From an uncultured Elusimicrobium sp. (GTDB lineage Bacteria > Elusimicrobiota > Elusimicrobia > Elusimicrobiales > Elusimicrobiaceae), in the NCBI GenBank assembly GCA_902766765.1, contig CACXER010000042.1, forward strand, positions 1 to 39,611: a stretch of DNA of 39,611 bases, read 5' to 3'. Below the pieces are notes generated by a model that made no database searches, was not told the origin of the DNA, and worked only from the letters and a program-made list of their open reading frames with translations. The position numbers were made by a program, and so were the translations under genes. Numbering within the stretch: position 1 is the stretch's first letter; each line of letters opens with the position of its first letter. Below, one piece after another: positions 33,080 through 39,611 of the stretch.

Positions 33080-35446
33080 TTATTTTTGGGTTACGTCTTG
33101 CGCCGGTTTTTTGCTGGACAAAATGGCCCAACTCAAAACAGCGAGTAACGCGATCACAACCACCCAACCTAATTTGCCCAAGGGGGTGAAGTCGTTGTGG
33201 TAGTTGACAATGATAGGCGCAACGATCACCGCTACCATGTTGACTACTTTAATAAGCGGGTTGACGGCCGGGCCGGCGGTATCTTTTAACGGATCGCCTA
33301 CGGTGTCACCCACCACGCTGGCTTTATGGCGTTCAGACCCTTTACCGGTGTTAGCCGCGATGTTGGACGGTTCGTCCTCTACCACTTTCTTGGCATTATC
33401 CCAACTGCCGCCCGCGTTAGACATAAACACGGCGAGTAGTTGCCCGGAAACGATAATCCCGGCTAAGAAACCGCCCAACGCTTCTACGCCAAAGGTCAGC
33501 CCTACGATGATCGGAGAAACGATACCGAGTAAGGCCAAGATGACGAGTTCTTTTTGCGCGGCGATCGTGGAAATGTTGACGGCGCGGGTGTAATCCGGTT
33601 TGGTTTTTCCTTCCAAGACGCCACCTTTAAATTGGCGGCGAACTTCTTGCACGATTAAAGCAGCCGCACGGCTTACCGCGTTGATGGCAAAAGATGAGAA
33701 CAACCACGGCAACGCTCCGCCGATAAGCATACCCACAAACACAACCGGGTTAGAAACTACAATACCCACTTCGGAAAGCAAGGTAAGGACTTTGCCTTCG
33801 CCCGCGGCGGCCCAAGCATCGTTTAACAAGCGTTGTACGTTGCTGACGTCTACCATGTAGGAGGCGAATAACGACACGGCGGCGATTACCGCAGAACCAA
33901 TGGCCACCCCTTTGGTAATGGCTTTGGTGGTATTACCTACACCGTCCAAGTCGGCCATAATTTGGCGGGCTTTTTTGGTTTCGGGGTCTTCTTGTCCGTG
34001 CCAACTCATTTCGCCGATACCGTTAGCGTTATCGGCAATCGGGCCGAAGGAGTCCATGGCTACGTTGTTACCGGTCAGCGTGAGCATACCGATACCCGTC
34101 ATGGCAACTCCGTACAAAATGAAGTTGAATTTTTCTACCGGGCTTAGTCCGTCAATCGTACCGAATACGATGACCGACAAGAAGATAGACGCCGCAATAA
34201 CCAGCGTCGTCCACACCGCGCTTTCAAAACCTACGGCAATACCCGACAAAATCGTCGTGGCAGAGCCCGTCGCAGTGGCTTTTTTGATTTCTTGTACCGG
34301 TTTTCCGTCGGTGCCGGTAAAGTATTCGGTCAAGCGGTCAATGCAGATGGCCAGCAAAATACCGATGGTGGTAGCCGCAAACGGACGCCACCAACCGCCG
34401 GGTACATTGGCCATGTAGAAGTAAGCGAGCACGCCGAAAATCGCCACGGAAATTGCCGCGGAAATAGAATAGCCCTTGAAGATAGCTTTCATGGCGTTAC
34501 CCGCAGAGCGTTTAGAATCTTTTACCGCGTACGTACCGATAATGGAGCAGAGCACCCCGATACCACGTACCAACAACGGATACACGATCCATTCGTGATG
34601 TCCGGTGATACGCCACAAGGCAATACCTAAAATTAAACCGGACACGATGGTTACTTCGTACGATTCAAAAATATCAGCAGCCATACCGGCGCAATCGCCT
34701 ACGTTGTCACCAACGAGGTCGGCTACTACGGCGGGGTTGCGCGGGTCATCTTCCGGGATTCCGGCTTCTACTTTTCCGACGAGGTCAGCCCCTACGTCAG
34801 CGGCTTTGGTGTAAATACCACCGCCTACGCGCATGAATAAAGCCAGTAACGTACCGCCGAAACCGAAACCCAAGAGGGCGTCCGGAGCGGCGATGCCGAA
34901 AATGATGAAAATAATCGTTCCGCCGAAAAGACCCAACCCGTCGGTCAGCATGCCCGTTACGGTGCCGGCGCGGTACGCAATACGCAAGGCATCGCCGAAA
35001 CTGCGTTTAGAGGCCGCGGCTACGCGCACGTTGGCATCTACCGCGATGCGCATCCCCAGTTGACCTACGAGTAGCGAGAACACTGCCCCCAAAATAAACG
35101 CACCTGCCCGGCCAAACGCGGCGATAAGTTTTACTTTATCAGCCGATAACCCGGCAAAGCGTTCCATGGAGTCTTGGGAAACAGGAACAATGTAAACAGA
35201 TAAAAACAGACAGATAGTTAAAAGACCGATTAACGGCAAAATCGTTTTTAACTGACGTTTCAGATAGGCATTGGCGCCTTCTTCAATAGCACTCCATACT
35301 TTTACCATTTCCGGAGTGCCGGTATCTTCACTCATAACTTGCTTGCGCAAGAACAATGCGTACAACAATCCCAGCACCGCAATCAAGAGTACGCCAAACA
35401 ACGCGTACTGTTCAAAACAGCGCAAGGATGAAATTCCATACCACAT
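33080..35446 (-). CDS. hppA: Membrane-bound, ion-pumping inorganic pyrophosphatase
   Basis: A 788-residue, about 16-helix protein that couples pyrophosphate hydrolysis to H+ (or Na+) export. Substrate-binding acidic motifs are visible: the loop after GGGIYTKAADVGADLVGKVE, DDPRNPAVVADLVGDNVGDCAGMAAD, DSFGPIADNANGI and the C-terminal KASVVGDTVGDPLKDTAGPA. The diagnostic GNTTKA segment has Lys at the position that is Ala in K+-dependent enzymes, so this should be the K+-independent type, usually a proton pump. AAGGAG lies upstream of the ATG. Together with oadGAB it suggests ion-gradient energy conservation from pyrophosphate and decarboxylation. Confidence 0.96.
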   Translation of the reverse strand: MWYGISSLRCFEQYALFGVLLIAVLGLLYALFLRKQVMSEDTGTPEMVKVWSAIEEGANAYLKRQLKTILPLIGLLTICLFLSVYIVPVSQDSMERFAGLSADKVKLIAAFGRAGAFILGAVFSLLVGQLGMRIAVDANVRVAAASKRSFGDALRIAYRAGTVTGMLTDGLGLFGGTIIFIIFGIAAPDALLGFGFGGTLLALFMRVGGGIYTKAADVGADLVGKVEAGIPEDDPRNPAVVADLVGDNVGDCAGMAADIFESYEVTIVSGLILGIALWRITGHHEWIVYPLLVRGIGVLCSIIGTYAVKDSKRSAGNAMKAIFKGYSISAAISVAIFGVLAYFYMANVPGGWWRPFAATTIGILLAICIDRLTEYFTGTDGKPVQEIKKATATGSATTILSGIAVGFESAVWTTLVIAASIFLSVIVFGTIDGLSPVEKFNFILYGVAMTGIGMLTLTGNNVAMDSFGPIADNANGIGEMSWHGQEDPETKKARQIMADLDGVGNTTKAITKGVAIGSAVIAAVSLFASYMVDVSNVQRLLNDAWAAAGEGKVLTLLSEVGIVVSNPVVFVGMLIGGALPWLFSSFAINAVSRAAALIVQEVRRQFKGGVLEGKTKPDYTRAVNISTIAAQKELVILALLGIVSPIIVGLTFGVEALGGFLAGIIVSGQLLAVFMSNAGGSWDNAKKVVEDEPSNIAANTGKGSERHKASVVGDTVGDPLKDTAGPAVNPLIKVVNMVAVIVAPIIVNYHNDFTPLGKLGWVVVIALLAVLSWAILSSKKPAQDVTQK

Positions 35447-35487
35447 AATTCTCTCCTTGTTTTAAAATAAAAATCTACATCCCCTAT

Positions 35488-35493
35488 ATTATA
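35488..35493 (-). promoter_or_regulatory. -10 box of hppA
   Basis: TATAAT on the minus strand about 41 nt before the ATG, leaving a leader with the AAGGAG site. No strong -35 at 16-18 nt. Confidence 0.4.
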
Positions 35494-35550
35494 ATAAAAT
35501 CCTCGAAAAAATGTACAATAGAAAAAGCATTTTATTTAGGAGGTTTTATT

Positions 35551-37086
35551 ATGTGGTTGTTGGTCGGTATATTTGTAGGGTTGGGGATTGTGTTTCGGCA
35601 ACCGTTATTCTCTCTACCTTTTAGCCAGGCGGCAATTCTCCTGGGGATTCTGTTGTTTTTGGCTGTGCTCGGATATTGGGCACGTAAACAGGCGGTACTG
35701 TTGGTCTTGCTTGGATTATCTATAGTGGGTTTGCGGTGGTATTTATTGGAGCACTCAAGTGCAGGAGATCGTCCGAAAGAGAATATTGTTTCACAGGCAC
35801 AAAAGAAAACTCCGGCACAAAGACGACCGAACGCACCTGTAACAAAGGAAGATGCCTTAAAAAATCAAGGACAGCCGTTAGATCAGCAATTGTTTCAGGC
35901 GATTGCGCAACGGAACCTCCAACGTGTCAAGCAATTGATTTCTCAGGGTGCCGATGTCAATGCTCGGGAGCCGAACGGTATACGTTTTTCCGTTTTGTGT
36001 CAGGCGGTTGGTGGACCGTTGGAAATGGTTCAAGTGTTGGTAGATGCCGGTGCAGAAATCAATACGCCCCGAGGGGAGGGGTTTTCTCCGCTTGGAATGG
36101 CGGCCAGTATAAGAAGAGTGGATGTAGCAGATTTTTTAATTCAACATGGGGCCGATGTGAATTTAATGTCGGACCGTACGCCGCTTATGTTAGCGGCTGA
36201 GTCGGGTGCGTTGGATGTGGCCGAACGTTTACTAGCCGCCGGGGCCGACCCGAATATAGCCAAACTGGGATATACGCCTTTAAAAGAAGCCATCAAGCGG
36301 GAAAATTTGCCGATGGTAAAACTGTTGATAAGCAAAGGGGCCGATGTCAATTTCCCGGATACGTGGAATGCTGCGTTTAAGCAAGGATACCAGCCGGTGA
36401 TAGAAGTTTTAGTAGATGCGGGAATGCGTTTTCCGGATGATCCAAACGGAACGGCCGTTCAGGCATTTCGTGGGGAAACGGCCCAGGTAAAAGAAAAATT
36501 GCCCAGCATGGAACACTCCGACGCCCGACCCTACTTGTTGTGGTGGGCGGCGGCCGGCGGCAAAATAGATACGGTGCAAATGCTTTTGGAAAACGGCGTA
36601 ACGCAGCGCATAGCGGATGCATTTGTGGCCGCGTGCACAGCGGGACATACGCCCATTGTCAATTTATTGCTCAAGCAGAATCCGCCTTTGAGTGACCGCA
36701 ATAAACAACAAGCGTTTCACGCCGCGGTTGAACATGGGTTTGTGGACACGGTCCGTGTGTTATTGGCTGCCGGATGGGATCCGAATACGCCGGCTCCGTT
36801 TTTCGGGGGCATGGCTTTGGTTCCCGCCGTTAGACAAGGGAATGTGGAAATGGTCCGCCTGCTATTGGATGCCGGTGCAGACGTAAACCGGCAAGATCAT
36901 ACCGGGTCCGGGGTGGTGCCTCTGCATATCGCCGTAGAAGCCGGGCGATTAGAGGTTGTAAAGATGTTGGTGGAAGCCGGCGCAGATGTAAACCGGGCGG
37001 ATCAATTCGGACAAACAGTAATGCTTCGGGCGAGATCAAAACCGGAAATTGCCGATTATTTGCGTGCCCACGGTGCACACGATTAA
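35551..37086 (+). CDS. Membrane-anchored ankyrin-repeat protein
   Basis: A 511-residue protein. Three short hydrophobic helices (about 1-18, 25-43, 46-66) are followed by a charged linker, then about 13 ankyrin repeats (about 112-508). The best are TPLMLAAESGALDVAERLLAAGADPN, split here only by position about 212-238, and the last two repeats with VEMVRLLLDAGADVN. Central repeats (about 290-350) are degenerate. Ankyrin arrays bind proteins; free-living bacteria use them too, so this is not proof of a host effector. GGAGG lies 8 nt upstream of the ATG, with TACAAT at 35514-35519 as likely -10. Single-gene unit. Confidence 0.88.
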   Translation: MWLLVGIFVGLGIVFRQPLFSLPFSQAAILLGILLFLAVLGYWARKQAVLLVLLGLSIVGLRWYLLEHSSAGDRPKENIVSQAQKKTPAQRRPNAPVTKEDALKNQGQPLDQQLFQAIAQRNLQRVKQLISQGADVNAREPNGIRFSVLCQAVGGPLEMVQVLVDAGAEINTPRGEGFSPLGMAASIRRVDVADFLIQHGADVNLMSDRTPLMLAAESGALDVAERLLAAGADPNIAKLGYTPLKEAIKRENLPMVKLLISKGADVNFPDTWNAAFKQGYQPVIEVLVDAGMRFPDDPNGTAVQAFRGETAQVKEKLPSMEHSDARPYLLWWAAAGGKIDTVQMLLENGVTQRIADAFVAACTAGHTPIVNLLLKQNPPLSDRNKQQAFHAAVEHGFVDTVRVLLAAGWDPNTPAPFFGGMALVPAVRQGNVEMVRLLLDAGADVNRQDHTGSGVVPLHIAVEAGRLEVVKMLVEAGADVNRADQFGQTVMLRARSKPEIADYLRAHGAHD

Positions 37087-37102
37087 ACTGTTCGTAACAA
37101 GT

Positions 37103-37135
37103 AAACAGCCCCGAGCCAAAAGCCCGGGGCTGTTT
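37103..37135. terminator. Bidirectional terminator between the ankyrin gene and the thioferritin gene
   Basis: An 11-bp stem AAACAGCCCCG / CGGGGCTGTTT with an 11-nt loop. T-tracts follow in both directions, between convergent genes. Confidence 0.88.
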
Positions 37136-37150
37136 TAGTAATTAGATAAT

Positions 37151-37672
37151 TTATTTCTTCTTACACTTGCACGCGATGTTTGGTAATACGATTTCATAAT
37201 CGGCGGCCAAGTCTTCCAATTCTTGCTCGTGTTCAATTTCTTCTTGTAAGATTTGGCGGACAATGTGCGAAGTGATTAGGTCTTTACCAAATACATATTT
37301 GAGTAATTTATTATAAACTTCTATTGCACAACGTTCGCCTTGTAAATTTTGTTTCAGAACGCTGGAAGCCTCGTGATTTTTCGGTTCCAAGTATCCACAC
37401 GTACTTTGTTTGTACCACTCTTCCGGGCTGAGTACGGGCGTGCCGCCCAGTTCAATAATGCGTTTAGCCAATTTTTGCGCATGGTCTAATTCTTCTTTAG
37501 CGTGTTCCTCCAGTTCCGGGCGAAGCACCGGCGCCATAATGCCGCTTGCCACTTGTGCCCCGGCCCAGTATTGATAATAAGCTAACCATTCATCACTAAA
37601 GGCTTGATTGAGTAGCCGCACTACTTCGTTGACGTCCAGCCCGGCCTGTGTTACGATTTTTCGTCCTGTCAT
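37151..37672 (-). CDS. Dps-like ferritin (DPSL/thioferritin type)
   Basis: A 173-residue four-helix diiron protein. Metal-ligand helices are FSDEWLAYYQYW, EELDHAQKL, GERCAIEVY and EEIEHEQELEDL. Two Cys in STCGY and GERCAIE match the paired thiols that mark DPSL thioferritins, which use H2O2 to oxidise Fe2+ and protect DNA in anaerobes. The C-terminal CKCKKK is an extra Cys/Lys tail. I chose the second Met (37672) because TATACT ends exactly 6 nt before it, whereas Met at 37678 would directly abut that box. Bacterioferritin is an alternative name, but no haem Met is evident. Confidence 0.85.
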   Translation of the reverse strand: MTGRKIVTQAGLDVNEVVRLLNQAFSDEWLAYYQYWAGAQVASGIMAPVLRPELEEHAKEELDHAQKLAKRIIELGGTPVLSPEEWYKQSTCGYLEPKNHEASSVLKQNLQGERCAIEVYNKLLKYVFGKDLITSHIVRQILQEEIEHEQELEDLAADYEIVLPNIACKCKKK

Positions 37673-37678
37673 TCCCAT

Positions 37679-37696
37679 AGTATACCCCCTGTATAC
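37679..37696 (-). promoter_or_regulatory. -10 box within paired GTATAC palindromes upstream of the thioferritin gene
   Basis: TATACT (37679-37684, minus strand) ends 6 nt before ATG 37672. It overlaps the first of two GTATAC palindromes (37680-37685 and 37691-37696, 11 bp apart); a third lies at 37735-37740. A repressor bound here would block transcription. Confidence 0.5.
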
Positions 37697-37782
37697 AGGT
37701 AAATTTCCGCGGTAAATACATCCGCGTAAAATGAGTATACCAATTCAGTCGTCTGCGTTCTCGCCCGAAAAAGGGTTAGATT

Positions 37783-38307
37783 TTAAGGAAGGGCAAAATA
37801 GCGATTATTTCCGTCATCAATGAGTGTTCCACCCAAGGCTAAACAGATCTTTCGTTGTTCGTCCGTCATGCCGATACACCGTCTCATAATAGTTCCGGCT
37901 GTTCCGTACCAAACATCCATCGGAGGTACTTTGGATTTACTGAGTTGCAAATTATTTAAATCATCATTATCGGTACCCAGTTTCCAGTAGCAAACAATAT
38001 GCGGATAATCTCCGTCAAAGAAACACCGTACATTGGATATAGTAATCAAGCGATTATTGCCTGCGGAATATCCTAACGTGCCGTTGGGTAAAATATCCAA
38101 TTGATCAAAACTGGTAGCATATTCTGCGTTGGCTAAATAATACGCTTCTTGGCTTTTGACAAGAGCGTCGCCAATGGCTTGTAACTGCACAAAACGGCTT
38201 TTGGCAACCGCTTTCTGATATTGAGGTAATGCCACCGCTGCCAAAATGCCGATGATTAAAACAACCACGAGAAGTTCAATGAGCGTGAATGCTTTTGTGT
38301 TTTTCAT
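37783..38307 (-). CDS. Type IV pilin-like protein (prepilin, 174 aa)
   Basis: Leader MKNTKA then [18 protein letters not shown] with Glu5, followed by ALPQYQKAVAKS. The C-terminal part has four Cys. The open frame extends upstream to 38451, but AAAGGAG before ATG 38307 and the conserved leader fix the start. Its promoter/leader is almost the same as that of the pilin at 11072-11608, while the C-terminal domains differ. No assembly genes are near. Confidence 0.92.
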   Translation of the reverse strand: MKNTKAFTLIELLVVVLIIGILAAVALPQYQKAVAKSRFVQLQAIGDALVKSQEAYYLANAEYATSFDQLDILPNGTLGYSAGNNRLITISNVRCFFDGDYPHIVCYWKLGTDNDDLNNLQLSKSKVPPMDVWYGTAGTIMRRCIGMTDEQRKICLALGGTLIDDGNNRYFALP

Positions 38308-38323
38308 ATTATTGGCTCCTTTA

Positions 38324-38369
38324 TTTTTAACCGATACTCTATTATTGCTTTTTTTTTTTGGTTTGCCAA
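38324..38369 (-). promoter_or_regulatory. Pilin promoter with homopolymer spacer (second copy)
   Basis: Minus strand: -35 TTGGCA (38364-38369), 17-nt spacer containing a run of 11 A (38349-38359), -10 AATAAT (38341-38346). Positions 38324-38345 match 11627-11648 at 21 of 22 bases. Confidence 0.75.
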
Positions 38370-38373
38370 GTAA

Positions 38374-38640
38374 AATTTTGAAAACGGTAAAAACGCGATG
38401 TGGTTTACTCATGTTCACGATGGAATCGTGAACGAGGAAATATATAAGCAAACGCCTCTTAAAATTTTATGGATTTTAAAAGAAGTCAATACCGAAGATC
38501 CAAGCAAATCTTGGTCGGTTTCCGGGTGGCCCAATGAGGATAATTGGACCGACGAATACCGTTATTGGAAGCGTACCTACACTAAATTATTTACACCTCA
38601 TTTTTCGGTGTTGATTTTTCAAACAGGCAGTAAAGATTAG
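38374..38640 (+). pseudogene. Gene remnant, both ends missing
   Basis: The frame is open from just after TAA at 38371 to TAG at 38638-38640. It reads as protein-like from before its first ATG (38398), with WFTHVHDGIVNEEIY and KILWILKEVN. This pattern recalls a family of about 200-250-residue uncharacterised/uracil-DNA-glycosylase-like proteins beginning near HDGIxNxExY...KILxxLKExN; I am not certain of it. There is no promoter or ribosome-binding site, and the frame ends at the neighbouring convergent gene. It probably is the leftover of a deleted gene next to the pilin. Confidence 0.4.
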
Positions 38641-39521
38641 TGGTTGCGTAATTGTTTGAGCAGGTGCGCAGTGTGTTTATCTTTGATTACGCTATATAGC
38701 CAGATTGTGCCACCTGTCAATAATCCGACTCCTTGCAGTAAAAGTACCCATCCTATAAAAGCATTGAAGGGGCTACCAAACGCAAATGCCAGCCATAAGG
38801 CGCCAATCCCTAATGCTATAAACAATAAACTGCACAGTGTCATTATAAAATAACTGCGGTAGCGTCGATGTAAACCGTAGCATATTTGGTTTTGTATTTG
38901 TTCCTTTAAAAAATTAGCCAGTTCTTTTTGGTCGTCATCGTAAACGGAAGATGTTTTGCAGTCAAATGCGAAGGTTTTAAAATATGTATGTAAATCTGCT
39001 AATTGGTAAATCAATTTAATAGTAGTAAGTTTATGGGATACCTCAATGCGCTGATTTTTGGATAGGAACATAAGTGTAAGTGTATGCAAAGCCGCGTGGG
39101 AACCATTTTTCGTATGCACGGTTGTAAGTTCTCCTATTACTTCTATCTCAGTTTCTTTATAGGGTAAAAACTGAGTGCTTTGACGAGTATAAACTGTTAC
39201 ACCTTCCGGGCCGAAATTCAATGCATATACGGCCGTTGGAATAGTCCATTGAGCGCGTTTTTGCCACCATTCAATAAGACCACCAATTATTCCAACAGGG
39301 ATCATGAGTATCCCAAACACACAGAACCCTGCAATCAACAACCCTTCTTTTTGTTTCGTATAATTAAAAAATTCTATAGCGCCTTTCCACACAACACTGA
39401 TGCTGCCGGAGACAAGGATAAAAAGAATAATTATTGCTAATATTACAGCTAATAAGACGAATAATACGCCCAATTGAGCCAGTAGGGTATAACGTGCCGG
39501 GTTTTTGATCTTGATATACAT
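38637..39521 (-). CDS. Membrane protein of unknown function (four TM helices)
   Basis: A 294-residue protein with two N-terminal helices (about 12-38 and 62-83), a soluble central part of about 130 residues with beta-rich patterns, and two C-terminal helices (about 222-243 and 250-275). No family is recognised. The frame extends to an ATG at 39545, but TATAAT (39528-39533) lies inside that extension and ends exactly 6 nt before ATG 39521, with -35 TTGTTT at 17 nt. I therefore place the start at 39521 with a leaderless transcript. Confidence 0.7.
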   Translation of the reverse strand: MYIKIKNPARYTLLAQLGVLFVLLAVILAIIILFILVSGSISVVWKGAIEFFNYTKQKEGLLIAGFCVFGILMIPVGIIGGLIEWWQKRAQWTIPTAVYALNFGPEGVTVYTRQSTQFLPYKETEIEVIGELTTVHTKNGSHAALHTLTLMFLSKNQRIEVSHKLTTIKLIYQLADLHTYFKTFAFDCKTSSVYDDDQKELANFLKEQIQNQICYGLHRRYRSYFIMTLCSLLFIALGIGALWLAFAFGSPFNAFIGWVLLLQGVGLLTGGTIWLYSVIKDKHTAHLLKQLRNH

Positions 39522-39527
39522 GCTCTC

Positions 39528-39556
39528 ATTATAGGAATTATTCATATAATAAACAA
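39528..39556 (-). promoter_or_regulatory. Promoter of the four-TM protein gene (leaderless)
   Basis: Minus strand: -35 TTGTTT (39551-39556), 17-nt spacer, -10 TATAAT (39528-39533), then 6 nt to ATG 39521. Confidence 0.65.
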
Positions 39557-39611
39557 ATAGGTTGCCGGGTGTTTTTAGTATAACATTAAAAATCTACTAC
39601 ACGGCTCCTGA

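Noticed and set aside
33900-34418. A 172-codon plus-strand open frame opposite hppA
   Set aside because: Antisense to conserved pyrophosphatase motifs and rich in residues expected from reverse-complement bias; no signals of its own.
35551-37086. Host-directed ankyrin effector
   Set aside because: Three N-terminal membrane helices anchor it in the cell envelope, and no secretion signal or linked secretion system is visible.
38308-38451. N-terminal extension of the 37783 pilin
   Set aside because: The extra 48 residues precede the Shine-Dalgarno and promoter and would place a long non-signal sequence before a class III prepilin leader.

Overview
The window looks like chromosomal DNA from an anaerobic, fermentative, Gram-negative-type bacterium, most likely of the Elusimicrobiota (Elusimicrobium-like gut lineage). 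This placement is an inference. It rests on four type IV pilin-like genes scattered singly among housekeeping operons with an almost invariant N-terminus, a Na+-pumping decarboxylase (oadGAB), a membrane pyrophosphatase, a Dps-like thioferritin, and lipoprotein and periplasmic PPIases with PBP1A. No 16S rRNA or other decisive marker is present. I see no tRNA, rRNA, CRISPR array, insertion sequence or prophage.

Layout. 1-232: five codons of a leftward gene and the intergenic control region. 233-4452 (+): smc and a metallophosphoesterase. 4449-6696 (-): a GT39-like membrane glycosyltransferase and an EamA transporter. 6771-9873 (+): overlapping znuA-znuC-znuB-nth. 9940-10923 (-): an exported protein with serpin-like features. 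11072-12693 (-): a pilin and a GT8 glycosyltransferase. 12760-16685 (-): birA-oadG-oadA-oadB, which pairs biotin ligase with its probable client, the biotin-dependent Na+ pump. 16715-17857: two divergent pilins. 17854-26098 (-): PBP1A, mfd, two SurA/PrsA-type PPIases, a terminator, then pdxA. 26221-29279 (+): NarL-type histidine kinase and regulator, rsmD and a RecB-like Fe-S nuclease. 29328-30272 (+): an exported protein with a CheD-like core. 30418-32057 (+): rpsF-ssb-rpsR-rplI with a hairpin leader. 32150-35446 (-): a two-TM protein and a K+-independent-type membrane PPase. 35551-37086 (+): a membrane-anchored ankyrin protein. 37151-39521 (-): thioferritin, a pilin and a four-TM protein, with a gene remnant (+) at 38374-38640. 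Apart from that remnant, no gene-free stretch exceeds about 300 bases.

The most notable pattern is regulatory. About ten genes have a -10 box, often an extended TGnTATAAT, ending exactly or nearly 6 nt before the start codon and with no usable ribosome-binding site. This predicts leaderless mRNAs and corrects several start codons. Other transcription-unit-leading genes, including the pilins, hppA and the ankyrin gene, have leaders with Shine-Dalgarno sites. Two pilin genes 26.7 kb apart share a 22-nt promoter/leader element (21/22 identical) and carry 11-12 nt homopolymer tracts inside the -35/-10 spacer, a layout compatible with phase variation.

Functionally, the oad pump and PPase point to Na+/H+ energy conservation in a fermenter. 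ZnuABC serves metal uptake. PBP1A, the PPIases and the glycosyltransferases build the envelope.
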